A DNA stretch of 64,000 bases from an uncultured Nitrospirales bacterium (GCA_951812745.1 OX638327.1:434001-498000); one strand, 5' to 3'; positions 43,705-52,621 are shown, counted from the stretch's first letter. A program made the numbers and translations. The notes: generated by a model from the sequence alone, not told the origin.

Positions 43705-45557
43705 AATTGTCCATTTTCCTGTTGTGCGTTCTGGGCTGTTCACTGCTCGCGCCAATGCCGGGGTGGGCCGGTCCGGATACACCTTCCCTTACTGAGGACG
43801 TCTATTATAAGACCGGCGGAATCCCTCAAGGCCCTCCGGCCGCGGAAACCGGAGCCACTTACCCCCACTGGCAACCGCTCAATAACCGGATCATCATCTG
43901 GCTCGTCACACAGCAGCATACCTATTTCGGCGGATTCGTTCTTGCCCTGCCGTTGTTTGCGTTTCTCCTGGAATTCTTAGGCCTGACCCGTCGTGACCCG
44001 CAGGCAGCCAAACGCTACGATGTACTCGGTCGCGATATTCTTCGCGTCGGGGTCCTCTCGCTCTCGGTCACGGCGCTGCTTGGCAGTGTCATGCTTGGCG
44101 CCTTTGTGACGTTCTATCCCGCTTTTATGAAATACATGGGATCGACGTTTAAGCAGATGATGCCGTTGTATGCCTCGGTGTTTTTAGGTGAATCCTTTCT
44201 CCTGGTCTTGTACTACTACAGTTGGGACCGTCTGGCCCGGGGCGCCGGGAAATGGGTGCATCTGTCGATCGGGGTCGTCGCGAATGCCATGGGTGTGCTG
44301 TTGCTCCTGTTGGCCAACTCATGGGCGTCTTTTATGATGGCGCCTGCAGGGGTGAATGCCGAGGGCCAGTTCCTGGGGAACGTCTGGCATTTATTGCATT
44401 CGCCGTTATGGAATCCGCTCAATGCCCATCGGTTCCTTGCGGACATCATGTCCGGGGGCGCCGTGGTCGTGGCCTATGCGGCGTATCGGTATTTGAAGAC
44501 CCGGGTCCAGGAGGAACGGGCGTATTACGATTGGGTGGGCTACGTGTTCATTGTCGTGGTGGTGTGCGCCTTGCTCCCCATGCCTTTTGCCGGGTATTGG
44601 CTAATGCGCTCCGTGTTTGAGTTCCGTCAGGAGATGGGTATGACCATGATGGGCGGGTTGTTGTCCTGGCTGTTCGTGGTTCAAGCCACTACCATCGGCG
44701 CACTGTTTCTCGGCATCAACTATTACATCTGGCAGTCCCTGGGACGGCTGCGTGACGGAGAACGGTATCATCCCTATTTCAAATTCATCCTCGGGGGGCT
44801 GATGGTGGCGTTTCTGGTCTGGTTCACTCCTCATACCATTGCCATGACCCCCAGCGAAATGAAAGCCATGGGCGCGGCGCAACATCCCGTCATCGGGCAA
44901 TTCGGGGTGATGTCCGCCAAGAACGGCGCCATTAATATCATGATCTGTCTGACGGCCTTGAGCTACCTGTTGTATCGGCGCGCCAATCGGATCATTACCG
45001 TCCCGTGGGCTGCGGTGGGTAACGTCGCGATCGGGGTCTTGTTCATCGCGGGCATGGCCAATATCGTATGGGTCGCGATTTACGGGTTTTTTATTCCCGC
45101 CCATATCCGGGTGGGTTTGTCCATTCCACAGGGGGCGACTACGGCGACGGTTCTGCTCGGAGGGTTGGTGATCAACCATTTTCTGTTGAAGGGGAGCGAA
45201 CTCCGAGGTCCCATCCAATGGGGCAGGATCTCCGTTCGAGGGATGGTGGCGTTGTTCGGGGTGGCCGCGACTTTTTCCTGGGTGATGGGGTTGATGGGCT
45301 ATATCCGGTCAGCCGGGCGGTTGGGGTGGCACGTGAATGAACTGATGGCGGATCTGTCCCCTTGGGCTTTTACCCCTCCCATTACTTTTGCCGCCAAAAT
45401 GGTGACGATCAACATGGTGTTGTTCTGGGTTTCGGTGTTTTTCATGTTTTGGTTGGCCACCCGGGACAAACAGCCGGCCCTCGTGGATCAGGATGCCCCG
45501 GCCGAAACCGGAAACGTCTCTTTCGTGCAGGCGTTCTCAAGAGAGGAGTCGGCATGA
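43701..45557 (+). CDS. Cytochrome bd-like oxidase subunit, paralogue 1
   Basis: The product is 618 aa with a signal peptide (LCVLGCSLLAPMPGWA) and about 14 membrane helices. A DVYYKTGG motif follows the signal. Histidines conserved with the protein at 49222 lie in QQHTYFGGFV, SPLWNPLNAHRFL, TPHTIAMTP, AQHPVIGQFGVMSAKNG and WHVNELM. It resembles CydA of cytochrome bd, but it is longer and has an exported N-terminus, as in the bd-like oxidases described in Nitrospira genomes. The expected role is terminal electron acceptance (O2 or another small oxidant) at the periplasmic face. No CydB is adjacent. Confidence 0.8.
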   Translation: MKLSIFLLCVLGCSLLAPMPGWAGPDTPSLTEDVYYKTGGIPQGPPAAETGATYPHWQPLNNRIIIWLVTQQHTYFGGFVLALPLFAFLLEFLGLTRRDPQAAKRYDVLGRDILRVGVLSLSVTALLGSVMLGAFVTFYPAFMKYMGSTFKQMMPLYASVFLGESFLLVLYYYSWDRLARGAGKWVHLSIGVVANAMGVLLLLLANSWASFMMAPAGVNAEGQFLGNVWHLLHSPLWNPLNAHRFLADIMSGGAVVVAYAAYRYLKTRVQEERAYYDWVGYVFIVVVVCALLPMPFAGYWLMRSVFEFRQEMGMTMMGGLLSWLFVVQATTIGALFLGINYYIWQSLGRLRDGERYHPYFKFILGGLMVAFLVWFTPHTIAMTPSEMKAMGAAQHPVIGQFGVMSAKNGAINIMICLTALSYLLYRRANRIITVPWAAVGNVAIGVLFIAGMANIVWVAIYGFFIPAHIRVGLSIPQGATTATVLLGGLVINHFLLKGSELRGPIQWGRISVRGMVALFGVAATFSWVMGLMGYIRSAGRLGWHVNELMADLSPWAFTPPITFAAKMVTINMVLFWVSVFFMFWLATRDKQPALVDQDAPAETGNVSFVQAFSREESA

Positions 45558-46195
45558 GGACGGGAAAGATACTCAGGCAATGCTTTTCCCTACTTGTGCT
45601 CTTCGTTCCCTTTTTCACCGCGAGTGGGCCGGCTTTCTCGCAGGTGGTGACGCTCGAAAATTTTCAACATCCGGATGAGGAGCAGTTCCCGAAAGGATGG
45701 GACGGGTCACGAAGTACGATCACCGCAAAAGCGGCCTATGCCATTCACCGTCAAGGGGACACCGTGTTCCTGAAAGGCAAGGGGGCGAACCAACGGGTGT
45801 ATACCAAGAACATTGATTGGGATCCTCGGACCCACCCGATTTTGAAGTGGCGGTGGCGCCTGCACGTCGTCCCTGAGAAAGCCGAGTTTATTGCGGCGAT
45901 CTTTGCGAACCTGGATACCGATTTGATGTTTATCCCGGTGTCCACGAAGTACGTCTGGAGTGGCACGAAACCCGTGGGTTCCGTGACTGACGGCGGGTTG
46001 TTCGGCGCGGCGGAAGTCGTGGTACGTTCAGGCTCGCAGCCGTTGGGTGCATGGGTGGAAGAAGAGGTCAATGCCTACAAGGATTTTCGAGAAATTCATG
46101 ACCACGAACCGGCTCCCAAGGCGTGGGGCATTTCGCTGCAAAGCGGCCCGGGCGTGGAAATCGATTTCGGTTCAATCGAGGTTCGTGCGGAATAA
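45554..46195 (+). CDS. DUF3047 secreted protein
   Basis: The product is 213 aa. The ATG at 45554 overlaps the preceding stop (ATGA). A signal peptide ([18 protein letters not shown]) is followed by the DUF3047 beta domain ([27 protein letters not shown] and [19 protein letters not shown]). The family is of unknown function. Coupling to the bd-like oxidase gene suggests a periplasmic accessory role. Confidence 0.8.
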   Translation: MRTGKILRQCFSLLVLFVPFFTASGPAFSQVVTLENFQHPDEEQFPKGWDGSRSTITAKAAYAIHRQGDTVFLKGKGANQRVYTKNIDWDPRTHPILKWRWRLHVVPEKAEFIAAIFANLDTDLMFIPVSTKYVWSGTKPVGSVTDGGLFGAAEVVVRSGSQPLGAWVEEEVNAYKDFREIHDHEPAPKAWGISLQSGPGVEIDFGSIEVRAE

Positions 46196-46245
46196 CGCCT
46201 TGCGTCCGTTTGGCGATAAGGAGACCGCCGATTTCTAAGGGAACC

Positions 46246-46581
46246 ATGATAGACGTGCTTCTCGGCGTGGCGGTCATGGGGACGGTCGGGGTGCTCATTG
46301 GAATCCTCCTGGGCGACTCTTTTCTGTATTTTGCCGCGGGGCTGGGGGTCATGTTAGGGATCGGGATCGGCCTCATTGGCGGGCGGCGGTTTTTTTTCGG
46401 AATTTTTGTCGGAACGGTTTTAGGGGGGCTGCTGGCCTGGGGCGTTTCCGGCCCTGAAAACATTACGGTCGGCGCGGGGTCCGGCGCGGCGATGGGCGGA
46501 TTTTTGGGGATTTGGGTCTCGATGTTGATTGACGTGTTTTGGCGGAAACAGGTGGAGGCCTCTTCCGACCACGAAGGGTAG
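46246..46581 (+). CDS. Small glycine-rich membrane protein
   Basis: The product is 111 aa from the ATG at 46246 (AAGGGAA upstream). Three to four glycine-rich membrane segments (for example [14 protein letters not shown] and [14 protein letters not shown]) fill most of it. I do not recognise the family. It is in line with the DUF3047 gene and the FGE-like genes. Confidence 0.6.
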   Translation: MIDVLLGVAVMGTVGVLIGILLGDSFLYFAAGLGVMLGIGIGLIGGRRFFFGIFVGTVLGGLLAWGVSGPENITVGAGSGAAMGGFLGIWVSMLIDVFWRKQVEASSDHEG

Positions 46582-46637
46582 CGCCTGGACAGGAAGAGCG
46601 GGCGGTTGAACCCATATCGGGCATAGGAATCAGAATC

Positions 46638-47552
46638 ATGGAAAATCGCGGGGTGCTTATCGGCTCCATCATCTTTGTCTTTGCCTCGTTTATCTTGATG
46701 ATGGTCATGCTGATCTACGAAACGTACAAGGGGAAACAGGAGTTGGACCGGCTGGTTTCGAACTCGCAAACGGCCAAACCTCGGGTCATCACTCCGGTGA
46801 AAGTCAAGGATTTTTCGATGTATCGTACACTGGTCGGCGATGAAGGCCGTGAGATGGTCGAAATTCCCGAAGGGCCTTTTACCATGGGGCATGATCAGGA
46901 GGATCCCGATGAAGCCCCTGCGCATCCGGTGTACGTGCGGACGTACTTTATCGATCTGAAGGAAGTCACCCAGTCGGAATATGCGCGTTTTGTCAAGATG
47001 ACCAAGCGTGCGCAACCCCAGGTGCCGGTCTTTGAAGAAGACATTGCCAAACTCGTCGACCCGGATTTTCCCGTCGTAGGCATTGGCTGGAATGATGCCT
47101 TTGCCTATTGCCGGTGGGCGGGAAAGCGGTTGCCGACCGAAGCTGAATGGGAGAAGGCCGCTCGCGGTGAAGGCCGACGACTCTATCCTTGGGGGAATGA
47201 GTTCAGCTATATGGTTTCCAATATTGACGGGGAGGACGATGGGTTCAAGTATTTGTCGCCCGTGGGCTCTTTTGAAGGCGGGCGGAGTCCGTATGGGGTC
47301 TACGACATGACGGGAAACGTTGCCGAATGGGTTGCGGATACCTATGACCCTCAATATTATCAAAATTCACCATTTCGTGATCCTCCCGGTCCGGACAGTA
47401 CGGAATTTAAAGTCATTCGAGGAGGAACTTGGCGTGATTCCAAACTCAACGCGAGATTGACCAAACGGTTTTCAGCCAAAATGTGGCGAACCGACGCGAC
47501 GATCGGGTTTCGTTGCGCCAAAGACGTCGAGGCCGTCAAACAAGTATCCTGA
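46638..47552 (+). CDS. Membrane-anchored FGE-sulfatase-fold (SUMF1-like) protein 1
   Basis: The product is 304 aa from the ATG at 46638. One N-terminal helix (VLIGSIIFVFASFILMMVML) anchors an FGE/SUMF1-fold domain: VEIPEGPFTMG, KRLPTEAEWEKAARG, GVYDMTGNVAEWVADTY and a final TIGFRCA. True formylglycine-generating enzymes need a cysteine pair in the last third; here that region (GGTWRDSKLNARLTKRFS) has none. It is therefore a structural or binding member of the fold. A second copy of the type follows. Confidence 0.85.
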   Translation: MENRGVLIGSIIFVFASFILMMVMLIYETYKGKQELDRLVSNSQTAKPRVITPVKVKDFSMYRTLVGDEGREMVEIPEGPFTMGHDQEDPDEAPAHPVYVRTYFIDLKEVTQSEYARFVKMTKRAQPQVPVFEEDIAKLVDPDFPVVGIGWNDAFAYCRWAGKRLPTEAEWEKAARGEGRRLYPWGNEFSYMVSNIDGEDDGFKYLSPVGSFEGGRSPYGVYDMTGNVAEWVADTYDPQYYQNSPFRDPPGPDSTEFKVIRGGTWRDSKLNARLTKRFSAKMWRTDATIGFRCAKDVEAVKQVS

Positions 47553-47588
47553 CGGTGCCAGCGCAGAGGCTATCGAGGTTGCGCGACC

Positions 47589-48500
47589 ATGGATGGGAGA
47601 TTGAAACTGATCCTGCTTGCCGTGATTGTATTCATGGTAGGCATGCCGGTATCGGGCATTTTGCGTGGGACCAAATCTCCTCCCCCTGATCCCGAACTTG
47701 CGGAGGTTGTCGAATCCGTTCCGGCGACCGGGTCTTCTCCCTCCGCCCCACCCCAGCCGATCATCCAAGAAGAAATGGTGTTTATTCCTTCCGGGCAGTT
47801 TATTCAGGGGACCAGCCAGGGCGGGTTTAATGAACGTCCCGAACGTCTCGTGACGCTTGAGGGATTTTGGATTGATCGGTATGAGGTGACGAACCACCAC
47901 TATCTCGCCTTCGTGGAGCAGACCGGGCATCGAAAACCAGGCCCCCCGTCCCGCTATGCCAAACGGCTAGCCCAATTGCGTGGGCCCAATCAGCCTGTTG
48001 CCTATGTCTCCTGGTATGATGCCGATGCCTATTGCAGATGGAAAGGAAAACGTCTGCCCAAGGAAGCCGAATGGGAAAAGGCGATGCGAGGGATAGACGG
48101 CCGGTTGTGGCCCTGGGGAAACTCTCCGAGAATCCACAAGGCCAATCTGGGAGGGCGAGAAGATGGATATGAAGCCACGGCCTCCGTTGGCTCGTTCCCA
48201 TTGGATAGAAGCCCTTTCGGGGTGCATGACGGTTTTGGAAACCTGATGGAATGGGCCGACAATTGGTATGAAGAGCAAACTCGCCATCACAGTGAACCCG
48301 GAGAGGCGAATTTTGCCGATCGTGGGGGGTACAAGACTCTTCGGGGTGCCGGGTATACCAGCCATGGAAGCGACTTGAGGATTACGGCTAGAAATTTTAT
48401 GGTTCCCGATTTTCGGGATGAAACCATAGGCTTTCGTTGTGCCGCTGCGTCAGAGCGGAAGACCCCGGACCGCACGCTGGCCGCTGGTCCCCAGGATTAG
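47589..48500 (+). CDS. Membrane-anchored FGE-sulfatase-fold (SUMF1-like) protein 2
   Basis: The product is 303 aa. An N-terminal helix (LILLAVIVFMVGMPVSGIL) is followed by a proline-rich linker and the FGE-like domain: VFIPSGQFIQGTSQGG, FWIDRYEVTN, KRLPKEAEWEKAMRG, FGVHDGFGNLMEWADNWY and TIGFRCA. The catalytic cysteine pair of true FGE is absent. It is 36 nt after its paralogue on the same strand, and the two may form a heterodimer on the periplasmic side. The last part of the operon is unknown. Confidence 0.85.
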   Translation: MDGRLKLILLAVIVFMVGMPVSGILRGTKSPPPDPELAEVVESVPATGSSPSAPPQPIIQEEMVFIPSGQFIQGTSQGGFNERPERLVTLEGFWIDRYEVTNHHYLAFVEQTGHRKPGPPSRYAKRLAQLRGPNQPVAYVSWYDADAYCRWKGKRLPKEAEWEKAMRGIDGRLWPWGNSPRIHKANLGGREDGYEATASVGSFPLDRSPFGVHDGFGNLMEWADNWYEEQTRHHSEPGEANFADRGGYKTLRGAGYTSHGSDLRITARNFMVPDFRDETIGFRCAAASERKTPDRTLAAGPQD

Positions 48501-48509
48501 CGACCCTCT

Positions 48510-48643
48510 GATTTATTGTGATAGCGGGATGCAGGGCAAGGCGGCCCGCAACGAAACCCGAGACATATCAGGTGGATAGTCGAGGGTTGAGCGAGGACAC
48601 AACACAGCCCTGCGCCCGATGGTGCAATAAGGCAGAGGGTCAC
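48510..48643. repeat. Large imperfect inverted-repeat element
   Basis: GACCCTCTGATTTA (from 48510) pairs with TAAGGCAGAGGGTC (ending at 48643). Inner arms GCGGGATGCAGGGC and GCCCTGCGCCCGA extend the imperfect palindrome to about 134 nt. The centre holds CCCGAGACATATCAGG. There is no ORF. It looks like a small structured, possibly mobile repeat, unrelated in sequence to the MITE at 3019. No second copy is in the window. Confidence 0.6.
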
Positions 48644-48652
48644 TAGTGAAGG

Positions 48653-48769
48653 CTAGAGAAAGTCAAAGTAATACAGGATCAAAAAGACGGCTAAAAGAAT
48701 GTTGACAACCATTCCGGCCAACACTATAATGTCGAACAATTTTGCATTATTGCGCATGTGTTTTACCAT
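48653..48769 (-). CDS. Possible 38-aa single-helix miniprotein
   Basis: A minus-strand frame encodes a basic start (MVKHMRNNAKLFD) and one membrane helix (IIVLAGMVVNILLAVFLILY) ending near FDFL. It lies just upstream of, and divergent to, the bd-like oxidase operon. Ribosome-binding evidence is weak, and an upstream ATG at 48841 is possible. The call rests on the protein-like hydrophobic pattern only. Confidence 0.4.
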   Translation of the reverse strand: MVKHMRNNAKLFDIIVLAGMVVNILLAVFLILYYFDFL

Positions 48770-48822
48770 CTTCAGGAAAAGATGTGTGTTCAGTATCACA
48801 TCGTGGAGAAATGTGTCAAGCG

Positions 48823-48828
48823 TATAAT
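48823..48828 (+). promoter_or_regulatory. Putative -10 box of the bd-like oxidase operon
   Basis: A perfect TATAAT lies 34 nt before the ATG at 48863, in an AT-rich stretch. The bases 17 nt upstream do not match a -35 box, so an activator or another sigma factor may be needed. Confidence 0.45.
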
Positions 48829-48862
48829 TTATTAAGGTCAAACATTTAGAGGGAAGATTAAG

Positions 48863-48976
48863 ATGGCGAAAACTGATCCATTTCCAATCAAGCTGGGCAA
48901 AGGGATATTCTATGTGACCTGTGCCCTAAGTTTGTGGTTTTTTTATTGGCTTGCCGGCATCCAATGTCCTTGTTGA
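48863..48976 (+). CDS. 37-aa single-helix miniprotein upstream of the bd-like oxidase
   Basis: The frame encodes MAKTDPFPIKLGKGIFYVTC and following residues, with one tryptophan-rich membrane helix (LSLWFFYWLAGI) and a cysteine-containing end (QCPC). GGGAAG lies before the ATG. It is too short for usual gene finders. Position at the head of the oxidase operon recalls small subunits of bd oxidases (CydX/CydS), although no sequence similarity is claimed. Confidence 0.65.
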   Translation: MAKTDPFPIKLGKGIFYVTCALSLWFFYWLAGIQCPC

Positions 48977-49011
48977 AAAAAGGAACTGAGAGATAAACAG
49001 GAGGTTTTCAT

Positions 49012-49128
49012 ATGCAGACGGCTCTGTACCTCATCATTTCGATCGTGATTTCCGTGGCATATTTTCAGTTCATCGACTGGGCTCTGATGGATATGCAGGG
49101 CTTGGATTATTTCTATATTCTGAGGTGA
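49012..49128 (+). CDS. 38-aa single-helix miniprotein upstream of the bd-like oxidase
   Basis: The product begins MQTALYLIISIVISVAYFQF, a membrane helix followed by a short acidic-aromatic tail (IDWALMDMQGLDYFYILR). A perfect AGGAGG lies 6 nt before the ATG, strong evidence for translation. It sits between the 37-aa miniprotein and the oxidase gene, 93 nt before the latter's start. A role as a small oxidase subunit is inferred from position. Confidence 0.75.
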   Translation: MQTALYLIISIVISVAYFQFIDWALMDMQGLDYFYILR

Positions 49129-49221
49129 GAAACATCATTATCAGCAGTCATCCTGAAAAACTGGACAACTATAAAGGTTTATTGTTCTTTGAATAATTTC
49201 AAAGAAAGAAGGAGGTTGGTC

Positions 49222-51183
49222 ATGGGTCGCCTCAAAAGTAGACAGGCCGGGAAGAAATTCCTGGCAGTCACTGGTCTTTTTGCAATGGGAGTCATGCTGT
49301 TACTCCCGATTTTTGTGGCACTGCCGGCCTTGGCCGGGGGTGCTCCCGCAGCAGGTGGGCCGCCTCCCGATGTCGTGGCCGCCCAAGAAGCCGAAGGGGT
49401 GGAAGGCGAAGAAGTAAAGGTCGAAATCGGGAGAGACGTCTACTACAAAACAGAGGGCCCTGCCGTCGGTGCGCCGGCTCCAAAGACTGCCGATACGGAA
49501 GAATTTTATCCGCGATATAACTTCGAAAGCCGGGTCCTTCTTTGGGTGGCCAATCAGCAGCATCTGTACTATGGTAGCTTTGTGTTGGCCGTGCCGATCT
49601 TCTGTATGTGTATCGAGTTTGCCGGGTTGGTGAGCAAAGACAAGGCGATGGCGAAGAAGTATGACCAATTGGCATATGACTTTGTTAAAATCAGCCTGAC
49701 CGCCTACTCGCTGACTGCCATCCTCGGTGGTATTCTCATCTTTACGTTCCTGACGTTGTATCCTGCCTTCTTTGGGTACCTTTCCAGCATTTTCCGCCCC
49801 GTGATGCATATCTATGCCTTGATGTTCGTGGCGGAAAGCGGAACCCTCTACATCTATTATTATGGATGGGACAAGATGAAAGATGGGTTGTTGAAATGGC
49901 TCCATTGCAGCATGTCGGTGGTGTTGAACGTCATTGGGACGGTGTTGATGTTCCTGGCCAATTCCTGGATTGGCTTTATGATGTCGCCCGCAGGCGTGGA
50001 TGAGCAGGGACGCTATCTGGGAAATATTTGGCATGTCATCCATACGGCGCTCTGGAATCCTCTGAACGTGCATCGGATTCTTGGGAATATGGCCTTTGGT
50101 GGTGGCGTGGTGGCGGCGTATGCTGCGTATCGGTTCCTGTCGGCAAAGAACGATGAAGAGCGTGCCCATTTCGATTGGATGGGATATATCGCGATGTCGC
50201 TGGGCGTGGCCTTCCTGATCCCCCTGCCGTTCGCCGGCTATTGGCTCATGCGCGAGGTGTATGCGTACCGTCAGCAAATGGGAATTACCTTGATGGGCGG
50301 GCTGTTGGCTTGGTTGTTCATCATTCAGGCCACCATGATCGGCATCCTGTTTTTGACGACGAACTATTATCTCTGGCAAGCCCTCGGAAGAATGACCGGG
50401 GGAGAGAGGTTCCAGCGGTATATCAAGTATTTTGTGTTCATTTTAGTCGTCGGACTGTTGGTCTTTATCACTCCCCATACCATCGTGATGACTCCGGCTG
50501 AATTAAAGGCCATGGGAGGCCAGCAGCATCCGGTGTTAGGGAACTATGGCGTGATGTCGGCTAAAAATGGGGGGATTAACGCGATTATCATGACCACGAT
50601 CGCCAGTTTTATATGGTATCAGCGTGGCAATAGAGTGCCGGCGGTGAAGTGGGCAAAATTCGGAAATATCTTCCTGATCACCTTCTTCGTGGTGGCCCAT
50701 CTGAATAACATTTGGGTGGCCTGTTACGGGTATTTCATCCCGGCGAACGTTCGAATCGGCCTCTCTGTTCCGCAGGTGGCCGGAACGCTTTCGTGCTTAT
50801 TTTTCGGATCGGCGTTAAATCTGGCGATGTTGAGTAAGTCCAGGGAACTCGGACCGATTCGATGGGGTCAGATCGCGCCACGTTCACAGTATGCCCTGAT
50901 TATGTTGGCAACGGCCTTTACGTGGATGATGGGATTGATGGGGTATATCCGGTCATCGGTGAGGTTGTTCTGGCACGTCAATGAGATTATGCGGGACAAT
51001 TCGCCTTGGGCGTATACGCATACCATTGGGTTTGGGGCGAATGTGATCTCCTTTAACGTGTTGTTCTTCTGGATTACGATTCTGTTTGTCTTTTGGCTTG
51101 GAGCGCTGGGTGCCAAGAAAGCGCCCGTGCCCGCGACGCAACCCGTTCCGGGTGCCGCGCCGCAACCTGCAACTGGTCATTAA
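49222..51183 (+). CDS. Cytochrome bd-like oxidase subunit, paralogue 2
   Basis: The product is 653 aa. The ATG at 49222 has AAGGAGG upstream and is preferred to the TTG at 49189. A signal peptide (FAMGVMLLLPIFVALPALA) is followed by a DVYYKTEG motif and about 14 helices. It is collinear with the protein at 43701, sharing the histidines in QQHLYYGSFV, LWNPLNVHRIL, TPHTIVMTP, QQHPVLGNYGVMSAKNG and WHVNEIM. It adds a Pro/Ala-rich tail. It is the core of an operon with miniproteins and cytochromes c. The expected job is reducing O2 (or another acceptor) with electrons from periplasmic cytochrome; the acceptor is not proven. Confidence 0.82.
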   Translation: MGRLKSRQAGKKFLAVTGLFAMGVMLLLPIFVALPALAGGAPAAGGPPPDVVAAQEAEGVEGEEVKVEIGRDVYYKTEGPAVGAPAPKTADTEEFYPRYNFESRVLLWVANQQHLYYGSFVLAVPIFCMCIEFAGLVSKDKAMAKKYDQLAYDFVKISLTAYSLTAILGGILIFTFLTLYPAFFGYLSSIFRPVMHIYALMFVAESGTLYIYYYGWDKMKDGLLKWLHCSMSVVLNVIGTVLMFLANSWIGFMMSPAGVDEQGRYLGNIWHVIHTALWNPLNVHRILGNMAFGGGVVAAYAAYRFLSAKNDEERAHFDWMGYIAMSLGVAFLIPLPFAGYWLMREVYAYRQQMGITLMGGLLAWLFIIQATMIGILFLTTNYYLWQALGRMTGGERFQRYIKYFVFILVVGLLVFITPHTIVMTPAELKAMGGQQHPVLGNYGVMSAKNGGINAIIMTTIASFIWYQRGNRVPAVKWAKFGNIFLITFFVVAHLNNIWVACYGYFIPANVRIGLSVPQVAGTLSCLFFGSALNLAMLSKSRELGPIRWGQIAPRSQYALIMLATAFTWMMGLMGYIRSSVRLFWHVNEIMRDNSPWAYTHTIGFGANVISFNVLFFWITILFVFWLGALGAKKAPVPATQPVPGAAPQPATGH

Positions 51184-51211
51184 TCATTAACTTTGCATGA
51201 AATACGTAATG

Positions 51212-51248
51212 TGAGGCTATCCTGAACGTAACAGTCAGGGTAGCCTCA
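51212..51248 (+). other. Intra-operon hairpin
   Basis: TGAGGCTATCCTGA pairs with TCAGGGTAGCCTCA across a 9-nt loop, directly before the ribosome site of the cytochrome c gene. It lacks a long T run, so it is probably a processing, attenuation or stability element that sets oxidase-to-cytochrome expression rather than a full terminator. Confidence 0.6.
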
Positions 51249-51264
51249 TTTGTGGAGGGGCAAG

Positions 51265-52581
51265 GTGGTTGAATTAATTACGGAAGCGATCTCGATTGGA
51301 TGGCCGGCATTCGCCTTTTTGCTAGGGCTTTTGGTGTATTTTCAGGCGAAATTGACCGACCCGGTTCAAAAGAGAAATGTCACGTTTAAGACGTTTATCG
51401 GTATGCTGTGCGCGTTCATGGCCTTTATGGCCATTGCGAATTACAAGAATAATTTCTACGGGGAAAGCCGTCTGCTGCCCGTCTCATTGGTGATGATTAC
51501 CTGTTTGGCCTACATTATGGGTATTTACTTCACCAATATCGGGGCCCTGATGAAAATTGGCGGGTTCATGTTTTTCGTGGCTGCGGCGCTGTCCGGGTAT
51601 GGCAATTGGTTGCCTCAGGTAGAAGGAGGATTCCCTCCCCCAGAGGTGAAGTTGGACTTCCAGAGTATGACTCCTCAGCAACTGGGCGATGAGGGTGAAA
51701 AAATCATTTTTGGCGGTCTTGGCCAAAGTAAGGTCCAGGGGGCTATCGGGAAGGGCCAATGTCCCTTGTGCCATGGGTTCAATCAGGGATTCCTGAGTGA
51801 ACGGGCTCCGAATCTTTGGGACATTCCGGCCCGGGCGGAAGAACGGTTGAAGCACGAAAAATATCATATGAACGATCCTGCTTCACGGGATACGGTGCAA
51901 AAAGAGTCGTTTGAGGGATCGGGGACAGCCACGACCGGGCAGGAATATATCGCCGAGTCACATGCCTGTCCGAATTGTTTCGTCGTGCCGGGATTCGGCG
52001 TGAAAGGAACAAACGACACGGAAAGCCCCATGCCCAGAATTCACAAGCCGCCGATTTCACTGACCCTTGGAGAATTGGCCGCGGTGGATACCTGGCTGTA
52101 CGTTCGTGAAGGGAAGGAAGCACCGACGTACGAGGAAATTCAAGCGTCGTATGAAAAATTCATTCCTGAAGGAGACCGACCTCAGGCAAGTTCCGGGGAT
52201 GAAGCCGCAGCAGGCGGCGTGCTGGCTACCGGTGAGGAGCCTATTACGGATCTCTTCATGAAAGCGGGTTGCCCTGCCTGTCATACGATTCCCGGCATAG
52301 AAGGAGCAACCGGAAAAGTAGGGCCTTTGTTGATGGAAGGGAGTAATGCTCCGCAACGGTTGAAGGATCCGGGGTATAACGGACATGCGACGTCGACCCG
52401 TGAATACATCACCGAGTCGATTTTAAATCCCAGCATGTACGTGGTGAAGGATTTTCCTGACAATCAGATGCCGAAAGATTTCGGGCAAAAACTCAGTGCA
52501 GGGGCCGTCAATAAAATCGTGGATTATCTGTCCAGTTTGAAAGAGGGACAGGATCTGCCTTCGATAGAAGATTTCAATTAA
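51265..52581 (+). CDS. Membrane-anchored diheme cytochrome c
   Basis: The product is 438 aa from a GTG at 51265 with GGAGG 6 nt upstream. Four N-terminal helices are followed by two c-type cytochrome domains with heme sites CPLCH (166-170) and CPACH (336-340). Each domain later has a Met-ligand-like MP motif (SPMPRIHKPP; NQMPKDFG). A CPNCF pair at 235-239 is in the first domain's loop, not a heme site. It probably feeds electrons to the bd-like protein encoded just upstream. Confidence 0.85.
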   Translation: MVELITEAISIGWPAFAFLLGLLVYFQAKLTDPVQKRNVTFKTFIGMLCAFMAFMAIANYKNNFYGESRLLPVSLVMITCLAYIMGIYFTNIGALMKIGGFMFFVAAALSGYGNWLPQVEGGFPPPEVKLDFQSMTPQQLGDEGEKIIFGGLGQSKVQGAIGKGQCPLCHGFNQGFLSERAPNLWDIPARAEERLKHEKYHMNDPASRDTVQKESFEGSGTATTGQEYIAESHACPNCFVVPGFGVKGTNDTESPMPRIHKPPISLTLGELAAVDTWLYVREGKEAPTYEEIQASYEKFIPEGDRPQASSGDEAAAGGVLATGEEPITDLFMKAGCPACHTIPGIEGATGKVGPLLMEGSNAPQRLKDPGYNGHATSTREYITESILNPSMYVVKDFPDNQMPKDFGQKLSAGAVNKIVDYLSSLKEGQDLPSIEDFN

Positions 52582-52621
52582 TCCTTAAACTCTGTCATTC
52601 AGAAAACGGGAGTTTAATACG

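Noticed and set aside
51967-51981. CPNCF in the diheme cytochrome as a degenerate third heme site
   Set aside because: Alignment of the two cytochrome domains shows it lies in the loop before the Met-ligand motif of domain 1, so only two heme sites are supported.
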